64,000 nucleotides of DNA from Planctomycetota bacterium (lineage in GTDB: Bacteria; Planctomycetota; JACQVV01; JASMLP01). The position numbers and the translations under genes were made by a program. The notes under the pieces are model-generated. The model was not told where the DNA came from, did no database searches, and saw nothing but the letters and a program-made list of their open reading frames with translations. The stretch is from the NCBI GenBank assembly GCA_030748635.1, contig JASMLP010000166.1, forward strand, positions 19,087 to 83,086. Reading direction: 5' to 3'. Below, in pieces: positions 9,075-18,008 of this stretch. Every line of letters starts with the position of its first letter. Position 1 is the stretch's first letter.

Positions 9075-10718
9075 TTACTCCTCGAACTGGACCTGTAGCA
9101 AAAAGGAAAGAATACCCTGGTCACGGTCAGCAACCTGTTGAACGATTTCGCAACTTTTCAAACGATCAAGTCCCGCAAGATGGGCTGCATAGTCGGCCAA
9201 AATGACCTGTACGTCCGATCTGGATTCCTCGACAAAACCCCGAACAGCAAACACAACGACATCGCTTGAAACTCCGGATGAGGACCTTCCTGAACGGACC
9301 TCACCCAAGGACTCCGCTCCCATCCCCACCGCCTCGATGAAGACATGGACCGGTGTTTCTCGCTTGAGAAGTGCCAGCAATTCGAAGAATCGATTCCCCG
9401 GGATAACGGCCCTCTCGATCATCGTTCTCTTCACACGCAAAAGGGCTGAAGACTTTTCTGTATCCTCGAGCGAACTGGCCAGACCCTGAACACGACTTCT
9501 CTCCATGACCAAACGATGAGACTGATCTCTCGCTTCTCCCAGATGGCTCCAGGACAGAAATATCGCGAGCAGGAGAAGTACTGCGGTCGCAGCCATGGAA
9601 ATATAGCTCGGTAACCTTCGCCGCGAGAAGTCGCGACGCTTGTCTTCGCCAGAGGAGAGAAGCTCCAGTCGATATCCTTCCGGCTCCGCCGCCATTTGGG
9701 CCAAACCAAGGGCCACCTGAAAACCCGACTGCGGGTTTCCGAGCAGTTTTCGCGACTCCTCCGTGGCAGGACCCATTTCGATCTGAGGCCGAGGATCAAA
9801 GCCGAGAACAGGAGATCCCAGACTCTTCATCAGATATTCCCTCAAACCGCAAACCCCAAGCGCCTCGCCGGAGAGTACATAACGGTCGATACGCAATTCG
9901 ACCAGCGCCAATTGCAATCGACAGAACTTGATCGCGCTCTCGATACCCGCTAGGATCTGGCTGGCTCCAGCCAAACCCGCTTCCTGACCCGTAGCACCCT
10001 GTGCACCCGGGGTCAGATCCAGCGAATTAAAGATTCGGGAACGAATCGCTCCAGGGTCTCCTCCCGCCCCATCTGCGGCGGAGCCGAGCAAGGCCTCCAA
10101 ACCGATGGAAAGATTCCGCAAAAAATAGAGAGTCCCATCCGATACGATTGCCAGATCCAGGGAGTGAAGGCCCAGATGCACAAGAACCACAGTCTCTTTG
10201 GATCGAACGTCTCCGAACTTCACAAAAGAGCGAAAAAGCGCAACCGAGAGAGGCGTCACAGACTGAATTCCAAGACGAGACTTGCGACCTTGAAGGTATA
10301 TGGATTCGATCCAGGGATCTCGCGCCATCGCCACCAGCAAAGCGTATTGATCCACCTTGCGGCTAGGAACATTCAAGATCCGGTAGTCGTAGCACGGCTT
10401 CTCTTCCGCGGTCCGAGTCATCTCTTCGATGTCGAACTCCATCAATTTGGCAAGTCTCCACGCGTTCACCCTGGGCACATGCACATAACGAAGAACGAGA
10501 TCGCGACCGCTGACACCAACCATACAGGGACGTTTCTTGAAGCCCTCCTGTTTCAGCCAGGCCTGAAGTTGAGTGACAACCTCGGGCGAAAAAGCGCCTT
10601 CCGAAATCGGGAAACGATTCGCTCCAGCCAACACCCAGGTACCGGCCTCGGTCCGGTCCAAGGCCGCGACCTTCAACTCCGAAGCGCCAATCTCGATCCC
10701 TAACCCAGAAGCGTTCAC
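9075..10718 (-). CDS. PilM-PilN (GspL-like) fusion protein
   Basis: 547 residues. GTG at 10718 with GGAG eight bases upstream. Residues 1-340 form an actin/FtsA-like ATPase fold of PilM type: GLGIEIGASELKVAAL is the first phosphate loop, and LVHLGLHSLDLAIVSDG the second. A transmembrane helix at about 370-390 (ISMAATAVLLLLAIFLSW) is followed by a coiled coil and a PilN-like ferredoxin domain, with RFFELLALLKRETPVHVFIEAV characteristic of PilN. In most type IV pilus systems PilM and PilN are separate; the fused form equals GspL of type II secretion. It would sit in the inner membrane and bind the PilO-like protein encoded next. Confidence 0.82.
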   Translation of the reverse strand: MNASGLGIEIGASELKVAALDRTEAGTWVLAGANRFPISEGAFSPEVVTQLQAWLKQEGFKKRPCMVGVSGRDLVLRYVHVPRVNAWRLAKLMEFDIEEMTRTAEEKPCYDYRILNVPSRKVDQYALLVAMARDPWIESIYLQGRKSRLGIQSVTPLSVALFRSFVKFGDVRSKETVVLVHLGLHSLDLAIVSDGTLYFLRNLSIGLEALLGSAADGAGGDPGAIRSRIFNSLDLTPGAQGATGQEAGLAGASQILAGIESAIKFCRLQLALVELRIDRYVLSGEALGVCGLREYLMKSLGSPVLGFDPRPQIEMGPATEESRKLLGNPQSGFQVALGLAQMAAEPEGYRLELLSSGEDKRRDFSRRRLPSYISMAATAVLLLLAIFLSWSHLGEARDQSHRLVMERSRVQGLASSLEDTEKSSALLRVKRTMIERAVIPGNRFFELLALLKRETPVHVFIEAVGMGAESLGEVRSGRSSSGVSSDVVVFAVRGFVEESRSDVQVILADYAAHLAGLDRLKSCEIVQQVADRDQGILSFLLQVQFEE

Positions 10719-10740
10719 CGGGATCTCCTATCAGGTGAGA

Positions 10741-13524
10741 TCATTTGCCTTCTCCCAGAAGAGTCCGAATCGGATCGTATTTCAATCCGAGTTCCTGCAA
10801 CTCTCTCCGAGCATCATTAGCGGCTGGAGTCTGAGGATATCGGTCCAGAATCTGGAGATAAAAAAGCGCCGCCAGATGTGGCTTCTTGAGACTCTGGCAA
10901 TCACGAGCCCGACGAAATAGCACCTGGCCTTCCTGGGAAGCGCCACGCTGTTCGAGACGAATCAATTCTTCGTTGGCTGCCAGACGTATGCGGGTAGCCA
11001 TATTCGCGAATTCGGTTCCCTGAAGGCGCGCCTCCGTCTCCGCACATCGAGTCGCAAGCTTTTCAAATCCGGTTCGCTCCTGGAAAAATCGGGCATAGGT
11101 CAACGACGCCTCGAGCTCTTCGATGGACTCCTGGGCTTGACCCGAAATCGCTTCCAGACGTTTTCCGAATTCCTCAACACCGCTTTGAAAAGGGAATTCA
11201 AGCTGGATCTTGCGCAACAACTTCATGGCTTCTCCCCGGCGAGCAGGATCGGATTCCATGTTCCGAAATTGATCGCACAAGGAATCGTACTCGTCTTTCT
11301 CGTGAACAAACCCCGTCCGAACCTCCAACAGGAACGTTCGGCCTTCGCCCCCTTCGGGAGCCGAACCAGAAATGCCCACCGATTGGAGAATAACAGGGCG
11401 AGTTCCCACCATCACAAGACGCGAAAGCGCCGGAATCGGACTGACCACGTCGAAGCGTTCATCCGCGCGAACCCAACTCAACTGACGGACATCGGGTTCT
11501 TCGAATTGACCCCGACGCCTTTGAATCTCATCGACCCCGACAATCCCAGTTCCTTTCTCGGAAAAATAGGCGGGTTCTGGCTGGAAGCGAACTCCGATGG
11601 TACGCAAATCTTTCAATCCACCCGTTTGCAAGCGATAGCCGATAGCCACTGTCCGATCACGCAAACGTATAACCGCGGAAAAGGGCAACCAATGACCCGA
11701 TACAAAATCGAAAAGGCGACTTTGCAAGATCAGAGTATCGGTACCTTCCACCTTCGGATATCCAGGCTCGGTACGAGAATAGAACTGGTCGACGTACAAG
11801 CGAGATCCCTGCGCCGTCTCCCCCCCCCAAGATCCGATGCAGCGCAAATCGGCGATCAGAACTTGCCGACCCCTGGCTACGGTCACGATGCCACATTCGT
11901 CCGACTCCACCCGTAGGGACCCAGAAGCCAACTGAATCGTCTCTCTCCTCGCCCCACCGTGCCGAACTCGCAGGACCACATCTTCGAAATACGCATCGGA
12001 AACATCCCCAACGGTCATCAAAAGGACCTGCAAATGAGTGCTTCCCAGGGGAGGAGCCACCTCTCCCCCGATCTCTTCCCAGTCCTCACGAACGCCATCG
12101 ATCCACCCCAGCGAGACCGATCGACGATAGGTAGGATCCTCTTTACTCCGAAACTGAACGACAATCCCCGAAAGCCCGCGTGAATGCGTCGGCCATATCC
12201 AACCGGAGACCTCATAGCTCTTCCCGACAGTAACCGGGATCAATGCCCGACTGACACATTTACGCGACGAGGGGATCGGAATCCCCTCAAGAGGGCCAAA
12301 TCGCAAACTCGACGAAGCGGTGCGAGACTTCACTCGAGTACCCAGAACCCCCGGCGCGCTCGAATTCCAGTGAACGGTTTTCTGAGATTCCGCGTCCAGA
12401 ACCTCAAAGGAAGGATCTGGCAACAGATTCCTTTCAAAAAGAAAATCGGTCCCCTCGCCACCCTGCTCATGATTCTTTAATGCGGTCGCCTGGTGATGAT
12501 GAAAAACCAACGTCCCTCCGACCAGCACCCCACCGACCAAAACAGACAGGAGGATAAAAGGAACTCCACGTCCACGACTCGAGACCACACGCTGCCGCGC
12601 GCCGCTGAGTTCATGCATACGAGCCAGCTCTTCGCCGCTAACCGGGGGAGGACCACCCACTTTTTGAAAGTAAAATCGGGAGCCTCCAAAAGTCATCAAG
12701 TCTCCGTGACTCAAACGAATACGATTTACCTTGTCACCATTGACTAGCGTCCCGTTGGTACTTCCCACATCCTCCAACCAGTAATGTCCTCCATGATGAA
12801 CGATGCGAGCGTGCATGCCGCTCGACTGCTGATCTTTCAGTTGGATCAGATTGGAGGATTTTCGTCCTATCGTGGTCTCCTGCTCGGGATCCAGAGGGAT
12901 CTCAATCGCATCCTCCCCCTCCTCGACCTTTTTGACGACCAGAAAGCGCTCGGTCAACATGATGCTGGGAGCTTCGATGGATGGCTCGGGATCCGATCCT
13001 TGCTCCTCGCTCTCTGAAGGTTCTTCCGGCTCCAGCTCCAGGACGGGTACCCCGGGAATATCGTCGGAACTCTCTTCCAACTTGAGGACCTGAGGACCCT
13101 CTTGATCGAGTTCCTCAGGGGTTGAAGGAGCCTCATCTTCCTGTTTTGAAAGAACATCCTCCTGTCCCGGCCGCATGGTTACCGCGTCTTCGAAACCCTC
13201 CGGAACGTGATCTTCTTCTCGCGAATAGAAGACGATATCCGTCGTTCCGATCGTGATCTTATGCCCATGCTCGATCGATTTTTCACCCTCCACTCGAACG
13301 CCTTGGAGGAGCGTTCCGTTCCGACTCCCCAGGTCCGCAAGAACATACTCACCATCTCGTCGAATGATCTTGCAATGATGGCGACTGGAGGCGTTATCAT
13401 CGATGACGATGGTCGAACGCTTAGAACGCCCGATGGACAATTCCTCTCGGATCATCCGATAGGTTTCGCGAATACCGCCTCGATCGAGAACGAGACGAGG
13501 TGTGCATGCAGACGGATCGGTCAT
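10741..13524 (-). CDS. Double-FHA transmembrane protein with extracytoplasmic jelly-roll domain
   Basis: 927 residues, ATG at 13524. FHA domain 1 spans about residues 10-100 (SIGRSKRSTIVI, SSRHHCKI, DLGSRNGTLL), then comes an acidic linker of about 90 residues. FHA domain 2 spans about 193-290 (TIGRKSSNLIQL, MHARIVHHGG, DVGSTNGTLVNG). Both keep the GR, S-x-x-H and N-G-T phosphothreonine-binding positions. A transmembrane helix lies at about 322-343, so the FHA domains are cytoplasmic and the C-terminal 580 residues are outside. That part begins NLLPDPSFEVLD and has a carbohydrate-binding-like jelly-roll pattern, then a TPR-like C terminus (LAALFYLQILDRYPQTPAANDAR). FHA proteins bind phosphothreonine made by Hanks kinases; the upstream gene encodes such a kinase. 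It would link kinase signalling to the pilus-like machine. Confidence 0.85.
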   Translation of the reverse strand: MTDPSACTPRLVLDRGGIRETYRMIREELSIGRSKRSTIVIDDNASSRHHCKIIRRDGEYVLADLGSRNGTLLQGVRVEGEKSIEHGHKITIGTTDIVFYSREEDHVPEGFEDAVTMRPGQEDVLSKQEDEAPSTPEELDQEGPQVLKLEESSDDIPGVPVLELEPEEPSESEEQGSDPEPSIEAPSIMLTERFLVVKKVEEGEDAIEIPLDPEQETTIGRKSSNLIQLKDQQSSGMHARIVHHGGHYWLEDVGSTNGTLVNGDKVNRIRLSHGDLMTFGGSRFYFQKVGGPPPVSGEELARMHELSGARQRVVSSRGRGVPFILLSVLVGGVLVGGTLVFHHHQATALKNHEQGGEGTDFLFERNLLPDPSFEVLDAESQKTVHWNSSAPGVLGTRVKSRTASSSLRFGPLEGIPIPSSRKCVSRALIPVTVGKSYEVSGWIWPTHSRGLSGIVVQFRSKEDPTYRRSVSLGWIDGVREDWEEIGGEVAPPLGSTHLQVLLMTVGDVSDAYFEDVVLRVRHGGARRETIQLASGSLRVESDECGIVTVARGRQVLIADLRCIGSWGGETAQGSRLYVDQFYSRTEPGYPKVEGTDTLILQSRLFDFVSGHWLPFSAVIRLRDRTVAIGYRLQTGGLKDLRTIGVRFQPEPAYFSEKGTGIVGVDEIQRRRGQFEEPDVRQLSWVRADERFDVVSPIPALSRLVMVGTRPVILQSVGISGSAPEGGEGRTFLLEVRTGFVHEKDEYDSLCDQFRNMESDPARRGEAMKLLRKIQLEFPFQSGVEEFGKRLEAISGQAQESIEELEASLTYARFFQERTGFEKLATRCAETEARLQGTEFANMATRIRLAANEELIRLEQRGASQEGQVLFRRARDCQSLKKPHLAALFYLQILDRYPQTPAANDARRELQELGLKYDPIRTLLGEGK

Positions 13525-13639
13525 CGTTTACCTGTGAAATACATACAAACGGTATGCCGAGAGTTCGAAAAAAGGGGAAGAAGAGCCAACTCCCCAGGAG
13601 CCGAGCAGTTAGGATACCTTACATTCCGTTTCCGAGGGC

Positions 13640-13692
13640 GTCTCCCAAAATTCATCGTTAAGAATGTTTCCATCCCTCCGGAAAGGTGTCAA
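13640..13692 (-). promoter_or_regulatory. Possible promoter between kinase and FHA genes
   Basis: The 174-base gap between the kinase stop and the FHA start holds a consensus TTGACA at 13692-13687 on the minus strand. The -10 element about 17-18 bases on is poor (AACATT). It could let the FHA-to-pseudopilin genes be expressed apart from the kinase. No terminator hairpin was seen in the gap. Confidence 0.25.
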
Positions 13693-13698
13693 TTTGAT

Positions 13699-16581
13699 TT
13701 ACTCGGATTTCACAGGAAAGTCCTCGTCCGAGCACCACCATTCCTTGCCCAAATGCCCCCGCAAAATCATCTCCATGATCCGAACAGGGTGGGATCCGAC
13801 CCACAGAACAGCCAATCCAGACCCCGCATTCTCATCTTCCAAAGGGGACTCAATCCGCTCGGATCCCCAACTAAAAACAGCCACATTTTTTGTCGGATTC
13901 GTTTCTAACGTCAATCGGTGTGCCTGCATTCTTGACAACTCCGGGCGTGGAACCACTTTTTCTACCCGACTGACGACCTTCCCCTCTCTGCGAAGTTCGA
14001 TACCGACTCGAATCTCCTTCTTATGGGTTTCTAGCACATAACCGCGCAAAAAACTTCCGGAGGCTCGATATCCGATCGCAATATGCAGAGAGAGAAAATT
14101 CGAATGAATCGGGTTCACGACGATCTGAAATGAAACATGGCCCTGAAGTCGCAGTCGGTGAGCCAAAAAAGAGACGGGCTCCCCGGTCCATCCCGACGAA
14201 TGCAGTCGCCAGCGACCCGTTCTCGACGCAATCACCCCAGGCAAAAGCCCACGCCGATCCAATTCCACCCACTCGAGTTCTTTCTGTTCACCTCGCGTTC
14301 TTTCCTCTTTCCCCCATTTCCCCCTCGTAACGTTCACCTCGACCGCTCGATTCGAATCGATCCGAACTTTCCCATGAACCCGACTGGACACCTGATCCAT
14401 TCGCTCACGGTCCTCGATGAGATCGGCTCTCCAGCCGCGCACTTCAGAGCCGCGTGTACGCATAAATACGGTACCGGAATACTTATTGATCAGCTGCTCC
14501 AAGAGCAAACAAGCACCTCGAAGATCCCCTTGGTTCTTCTTCGTCTCGGCCTGTTCAAAAACCTCTTTCGCCTCTCTCTCCTCCCGAAAACGCATCAGAT
14601 GTAGCAGCAATCGCCGTAGTCGAACGGAAGACACATCGGCAGATGGCAACACACGCAGAGAACGCTTGTACTCTCCATCCGCGAGGAGAAAAAGAGCACG
14701 GTTCGCGGACTGTTCACCGACTCCAGCCCACCGCATGAGATGGGTCGTGGCCAGTCGATACACACCGATCCCCAATTCAACACCTGTCCGGACCTCGAGG
14801 TTCAGTTGATCTCGGGTACAGCCCACGATCCTTCCCTCGAATTTTGTACCCTCCCGAAGAAGAAAGGACTCACGCCTGCCGACCTTGGAGTGAATCTCCC
14901 GAGTCGCCTGGAGAAGCACCGCCTCCATCGCGAGTACATCTTCTCGATATATCCACCTTCTAAGCTGGGGGGCAGATTCAAGAAAGGTGATCGCGTTGAG
15001 AAAACTCCGCTTTTGGAGCAGAGGTAGAATCTCCTTTTCCAGACTTTTCGCATCCCCTTCAGAAAGCGAAAGGACGAGGTCCTCTTCCTGGGTGATTTGG
15101 GGTTCCGGCTCCGGAGAAGATTTCGTTTTACTCTCCTCTCGACCGCCAGAATATTCCGAGAGGGTTCCGTCAAGAAATTCCTGGAGATCGACAACCATCG
15201 ACTTCCAAAACTCCTCCCCCAACGTACTTTCCTCTTTCCCAACGGTTTCCGACATCTCCCCTTTTCCCAAACGCTCCTCTCCATCCGTCGGGTCCAGTGC
15301 GGGCTCGAACTCTAGTGGACTCTTCGGCAGAGGCGCCAATTCGGACACCCTGGGCAGATCCACCCCACGCGCATCCGACGCCGGGCCGATCGCTCGAAGA
15401 TTGGATGCATTCTGGCTTTCTCCGCGAAAATACCAAAAGGGGAGAAGACAAAGGTGCAGGACAATCGAGACCAGAAGCAAACGGTCACGTATTCGATGAA
15501 TACCTTCTTTTGTTCCCTTCTCGAAGGAGAGAGGGATATCCACGGTATCCATCTCTCCCTGTTCAATGCGTAACAGATCTCCAATCAACTGCCCGCAATC
15601 CGTGTAGCGATGTTCCGGATTCTTTTCCAGGAGTTTCCGAATCACTCGATCCATCACAGGAGAAAGATTCGGATTCAAGCGCAAGGGGGGTACGAGAGGT
15701 CTCTGTAGATGGGCTACGAGAATGGCGCCCAAACTCCCTCCAAGAAATGGAGCCTGTCCAGTCACCGCGAAGTAGAGAGTGGCTCCGAGTGAATAGAGGT
15801 CGCTTCGTCCATCGAGATCATCTTCCCCCACCGCCTGCTCCGGACTCATATAGTGCGGTGTACCATGAGTGACCCCGGTCCGAGTCAGCCGAGCATCCAG
15901 ATCGGCGGGACGAGCCAAGCCGAGATCACAAAGATGAGACTGTCCATCTTGATCGAGAAGGATATTGGCAGGCTTGATATCCCGATGAAGAATGCCGTGT
16001 TCATGAGCATGCCCCAGAGCTTCAGCCATCTGCCGAGCCAACCGAACCACTTCTTTCTGTCCAAGAAGTCCGGACTTGCTCACACGATCCTTGAGCGTTT
16101 CCCCCTCGACATACTCCATGACGAAATAGTGAACGCCGTTATCGGCGCCGACATCGAATCCCCCCACCACATGAGGGTGGTTCAATCGAGCCACAGATCG
16201 AGCTTCGCGATAAAAGCGCGCCAGGTATTCAGGGTCTTCTTGCAGAACAGGATCGAGGATCTTGATGGCGACCTTTCTGTCCAGATTTTGTTGCCTCCCC
16301 TCGTAAACCGAGCCGGTAGCTCCCTCCCCGATCTTGGCAACCAAGTGATACCCCTCAACCTGGGGAAGATCGAGTTCCTTGGCGATATTCCGATAGATCG
16401 TTTTGACCAGATATCTGGAGAGCTGCCCTTCAGCCAGTAGCAACTCGGATATCGAGCGGGAGCGAAACCCACGATCGATAAGCTTGGACTGGAGTCGAAT
16501 TACCGCATCGACCTGCTCCCGGGACAGGTAACTGCAGCGCAACGCCTCTTCCGAAAAGATCCGGTCTTCTATGGACTTCAT
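13699..16581 (-). CDS. Transmembrane Hanks-type Ser/Thr protein kinase
   Basis: About 960 residues, ATG at 16581 (a TTG two codons upstream is possible). Residues 1-75 are helical (YLSREQVDAVIRLQ, ISELLLAEGQLSR) and related to the N termini of the other three kinases in this window. The kinase domain (about 78-345) has IGEGATGSVYEG, VAIKILDP, HRDIKPANILL, DLG in place of DFG, and GTPHYMSPEQA, so it should be active. A transmembrane segment lies at about 370-392 (LLLVSIVLHLCLLPFWYF). The external part has an acidic linker, a small beta domain (GTKFEGRIVGC) and a C-terminal beta-rich domain. It is the first gene of the pilus-like cluster and precedes the double-FHA gene. Likely role: phosphorylating the FHA partner or the assembly platform in response to an envelope signal. 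Confidence 0.9.
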   Translation of the reverse strand: MKSIEDRIFSEEALRCSYLSREQVDAVIRLQSKLIDRGFRSRSISELLLAEGQLSRYLVKTIYRNIAKELDLPQVEGYHLVAKIGEGATGSVYEGRQQNLDRKVAIKILDPVLQEDPEYLARFYREARSVARLNHPHVVGGFDVGADNGVHYFVMEYVEGETLKDRVSKSGLLGQKEVVRLARQMAEALGHAHEHGILHRDIKPANILLDQDGQSHLCDLGLARPADLDARLTRTGVTHGTPHYMSPEQAVGEDDLDGRSDLYSLGATLYFAVTGQAPFLGGSLGAILVAHLQRPLVPPLRLNPNLSPVMDRVIRKLLEKNPEHRYTDCGQLIGDLLRIEQGEMDTVDIPLSFEKGTKEGIHRIRDRLLLVSIVLHLCLLPFWYFRGESQNASNLRAIGPASDARGVDLPRVSELAPLPKSPLEFEPALDPTDGEERLGKGEMSETVGKEESTLGEEFWKSMVVDLQEFLDGTLSEYSGGREESKTKSSPEPEPQITQEEDLVLSLSEGDAKSLEKEILPLLQKRSFLNAITFLESAPQLRRWIYREDVLAMEAVLLQATREIHSKVGRRESFLLREGTKFEGRIVGCTRDQLNLEVRTGVELGIGVYRLATTHLMRWAGVGEQSANRALFLLADGEYKRSLRVLPSADVSSVRLRRLLLHLMRFREEREAKEVFEQAETKKNQGDLRGACLLLEQLINKYSGTVFMRTRGSEVRGWRADLIEDRERMDQVSSRVHGKVRIDSNRAVEVNVTRGKWGKEERTRGEQKELEWVELDRRGLLPGVIASRTGRWRLHSSGWTGEPVSFLAHRLRLQGHVSFQIVVNPIHSNFLSLHIAIGYRASGSFLRGYVLETHKKEIRVGIELRREGKVVSRVEKVVPRPELSRMQAHRLTLETNPTKNVAVFSWGSERIESPLEDENAGSGLAVLWVGSHPVRIMEMILRGHLGKEWWCSDEDFPVKSE

Positions 16582-16986
16582 GAGCAACTGCTAAGCATAG
16601 TCCCTGGAACCGAGAGCCCACAAGTCAGGAAACCTCATGAACCTTCCTCCCCCGAAGAATCGGCCCGAAGCGCTCCAACTCGGCCTTCAATATGTAACGA
16701 AATGGGTGTATCGAATTGAGTATCGAGTGCAACAAATATTTACATTCCAGTGGGTAATCTCTAGTGCAAGCCAGATCCACTCCGAAATTCCCCCATCCAT
16801 TAATCAACCTAATAGGTTGTTAATAAAACTCTTATTGATTTATCAACGGAATTCAACAACTCCATCCCCTTGATTTTCGAACTACGGCACAGAGGTTGCA
16901 TTAGTAGTGTGGTGTACAGAGAAAACGCCTCAAATTGGGTCACTTGTTTACAATCCTGCTCACTTGAAAGATCGATGGAGAAAACG
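16582..16986. other. AT-rich divergent intergenic region
   Basis: About 400 bases between the divergent kinase cluster and the sigma-factor gene. It is clearly richer in A and T than its neighbours. It contains the GTATCGA direct repeat at 16708-16714 and 16720-16726, a 15-base palindrome (listed separately), and several weak -35/-10 pairs with no clear winner. Short frames here have no supporting features. It must hold promoters for both directions. Confidence 0.6.
16805..16819. promoter_or_regulatory. Perfect 15-base palindrome, candidate operator
   Basis: CAACCTA, one central A, TAGGTTG: seven-base perfect arms. It is flanked by AT-rich sequence in the middle of the divergent region between the kinase/pilus cluster and the sigma-factor gene. 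The size and position fit a dimeric repressor or activator site. No regulator gene next to it was identified. Confidence 0.45.
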
Positions 16987-17886
16987 ATGAAAGCAAACCC
17001 ACGAAAAAGACAACAAGCCGAAAATTTGCTCGAAACGTATTTGAACGACATCCATCAAGTCTCTCTTCTCACCGCAAACGAGGAAAAAGAGCTCGCTCGT
17101 AAAGCTCAACTCGGTGACGATTCGGCACGCGATCGACTCATCGAAGCCAATCTCCGCCTGGTCGTCCGCTCGGCCAAAGGCTACCAAAACCTCGGATTGC
17201 CCCTACTTGACCTGATCGAAGAAGGAAACCTTGGGCTCCTCAAAGCCGTTGAGAAATTCGACCCAGAATTAGGTTACCGCTTCTCGACCTATGCCTGCTG
17301 TTGGATCAAACACGCTCTTTGCCAAGCGCTCAACGAACAGAACCAAATCATCCGGATCCCCGCCTATATGCGAAAAATCGTGGCGCGATTGCGCAAACAG
17401 GCCGCTCGAAAAACCGTTCGACTCGGACGCGAAGTGGCTCCCAAGGAGATGGTTCACGAATGCCAATTCTCGACCAAGAAGTCCGATATGGTTCACCAAG
17501 CCATTCAGACCATCGAATCCATGGACCGCATGAAAAACATCCAAACGACCTCTTATAACAACGAGCAGATCGAAGATCCCCACAGTTCAATAGAAGAAAA
17601 TCGGCTTTTCCACCGGATGACCCTGGAACGAGTTCTCTGCCACCTAGACCGACTCGACTCCCGCCATGCGGATATCATCCGGATGCGATTTGGACTCGAC
17701 GGAACCAAGACCCCGAAAACCCTCAAAGAAATCGGCATAAAAATCAACCTCACCAAAGAACGGGTGCGTCAGATCGAGAAAGAAGCCCTCTCTGAATTGC
17801 GCCAACGCATTCTCGGCTCCCCCCAAAGCGGACCCACTCATACCCGACCACGACACTACGCTCAGCTTGAAATTTCTGCTGCCTGA
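16987..17886 (+). CDS. Sigma-70 family RNA polymerase sigma factor (group 2-like)
   Basis: 299 residues from ATG at 16987, which has GGAG six bases upstream; an ATG at 16975 and a TTG at 16870 are in frame but less well supported. Region 1.2 (LLETYLNDIHQVSLLT), region 2 (LIEANLRLVVRSAKGY, LDLIEEGNLGLLKAVEKFDP, RFSTYACCWIKHAL) and region 4 (MRFGLDGTKTPKTLKEIG, TKERVRQIEKEAL) are all present. Region 1.1 is absent and region 3 is short. The -10 recognition segment has CC-W in place of the common TWW. So this is a primary-like alternative sigma factor that should read near-consensus -10/-35 promoters. It is divergent from the kinase/pilus cluster, which it may help to transcribe (inference). Confidence 0.92.
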   Translation: MKANPRKRQQAENLLETYLNDIHQVSLLTANEEKELARKAQLGDDSARDRLIEANLRLVVRSAKGYQNLGLPLLDLIEEGNLGLLKAVEKFDPELGYRFSTYACCWIKHALCQALNEQNQIIRIPAYMRKIVARLRKQAARKTVRLGREVAPKEMVHECQFSTKKSDMVHQAIQTIESMDRMKNIQTTSYNNEQIEDPHSSIEENRLFHRMTLERVLCHLDRLDSRHADIIRMRFGLDGTKTPKTLKEIGIKINLTKERVRQIEKEALSELRQRILGSPQSGPTHTRPRHYAQLEISAA

Positions 17887-17893
17887 CCCGGAA

Positions 17894-17922
17894 TTGACTT
17901 GCCCGTCACTCGTGTTCATACT
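17894..17922 (+). promoter_or_regulatory. Sigma70-type promoter
   Basis: TTGACT at 17894-17899, 17-base spacer, CATACT at 17917-17922. It lies just after the sigma-factor stop and about 85 bases before the next start codon, so the TPR peptidase gene can be transcribed on its own. Confidence 0.5.
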
Positions 17923-18008
17923 GGCCCGAAGCTTCACCTGTCCGGTCACTGGCATGCAAAGCGCTTTCGCCTGGCCTCAACATAAAATACTTCCTGTTGC
18001 TTCGCCCC

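Noticed and set aside
16625..16807. 60-codon minus-strand frame upstream of the kinase
   Set aside because: No ribosome-binding site, no domain, and it lies in the AT-rich control region.
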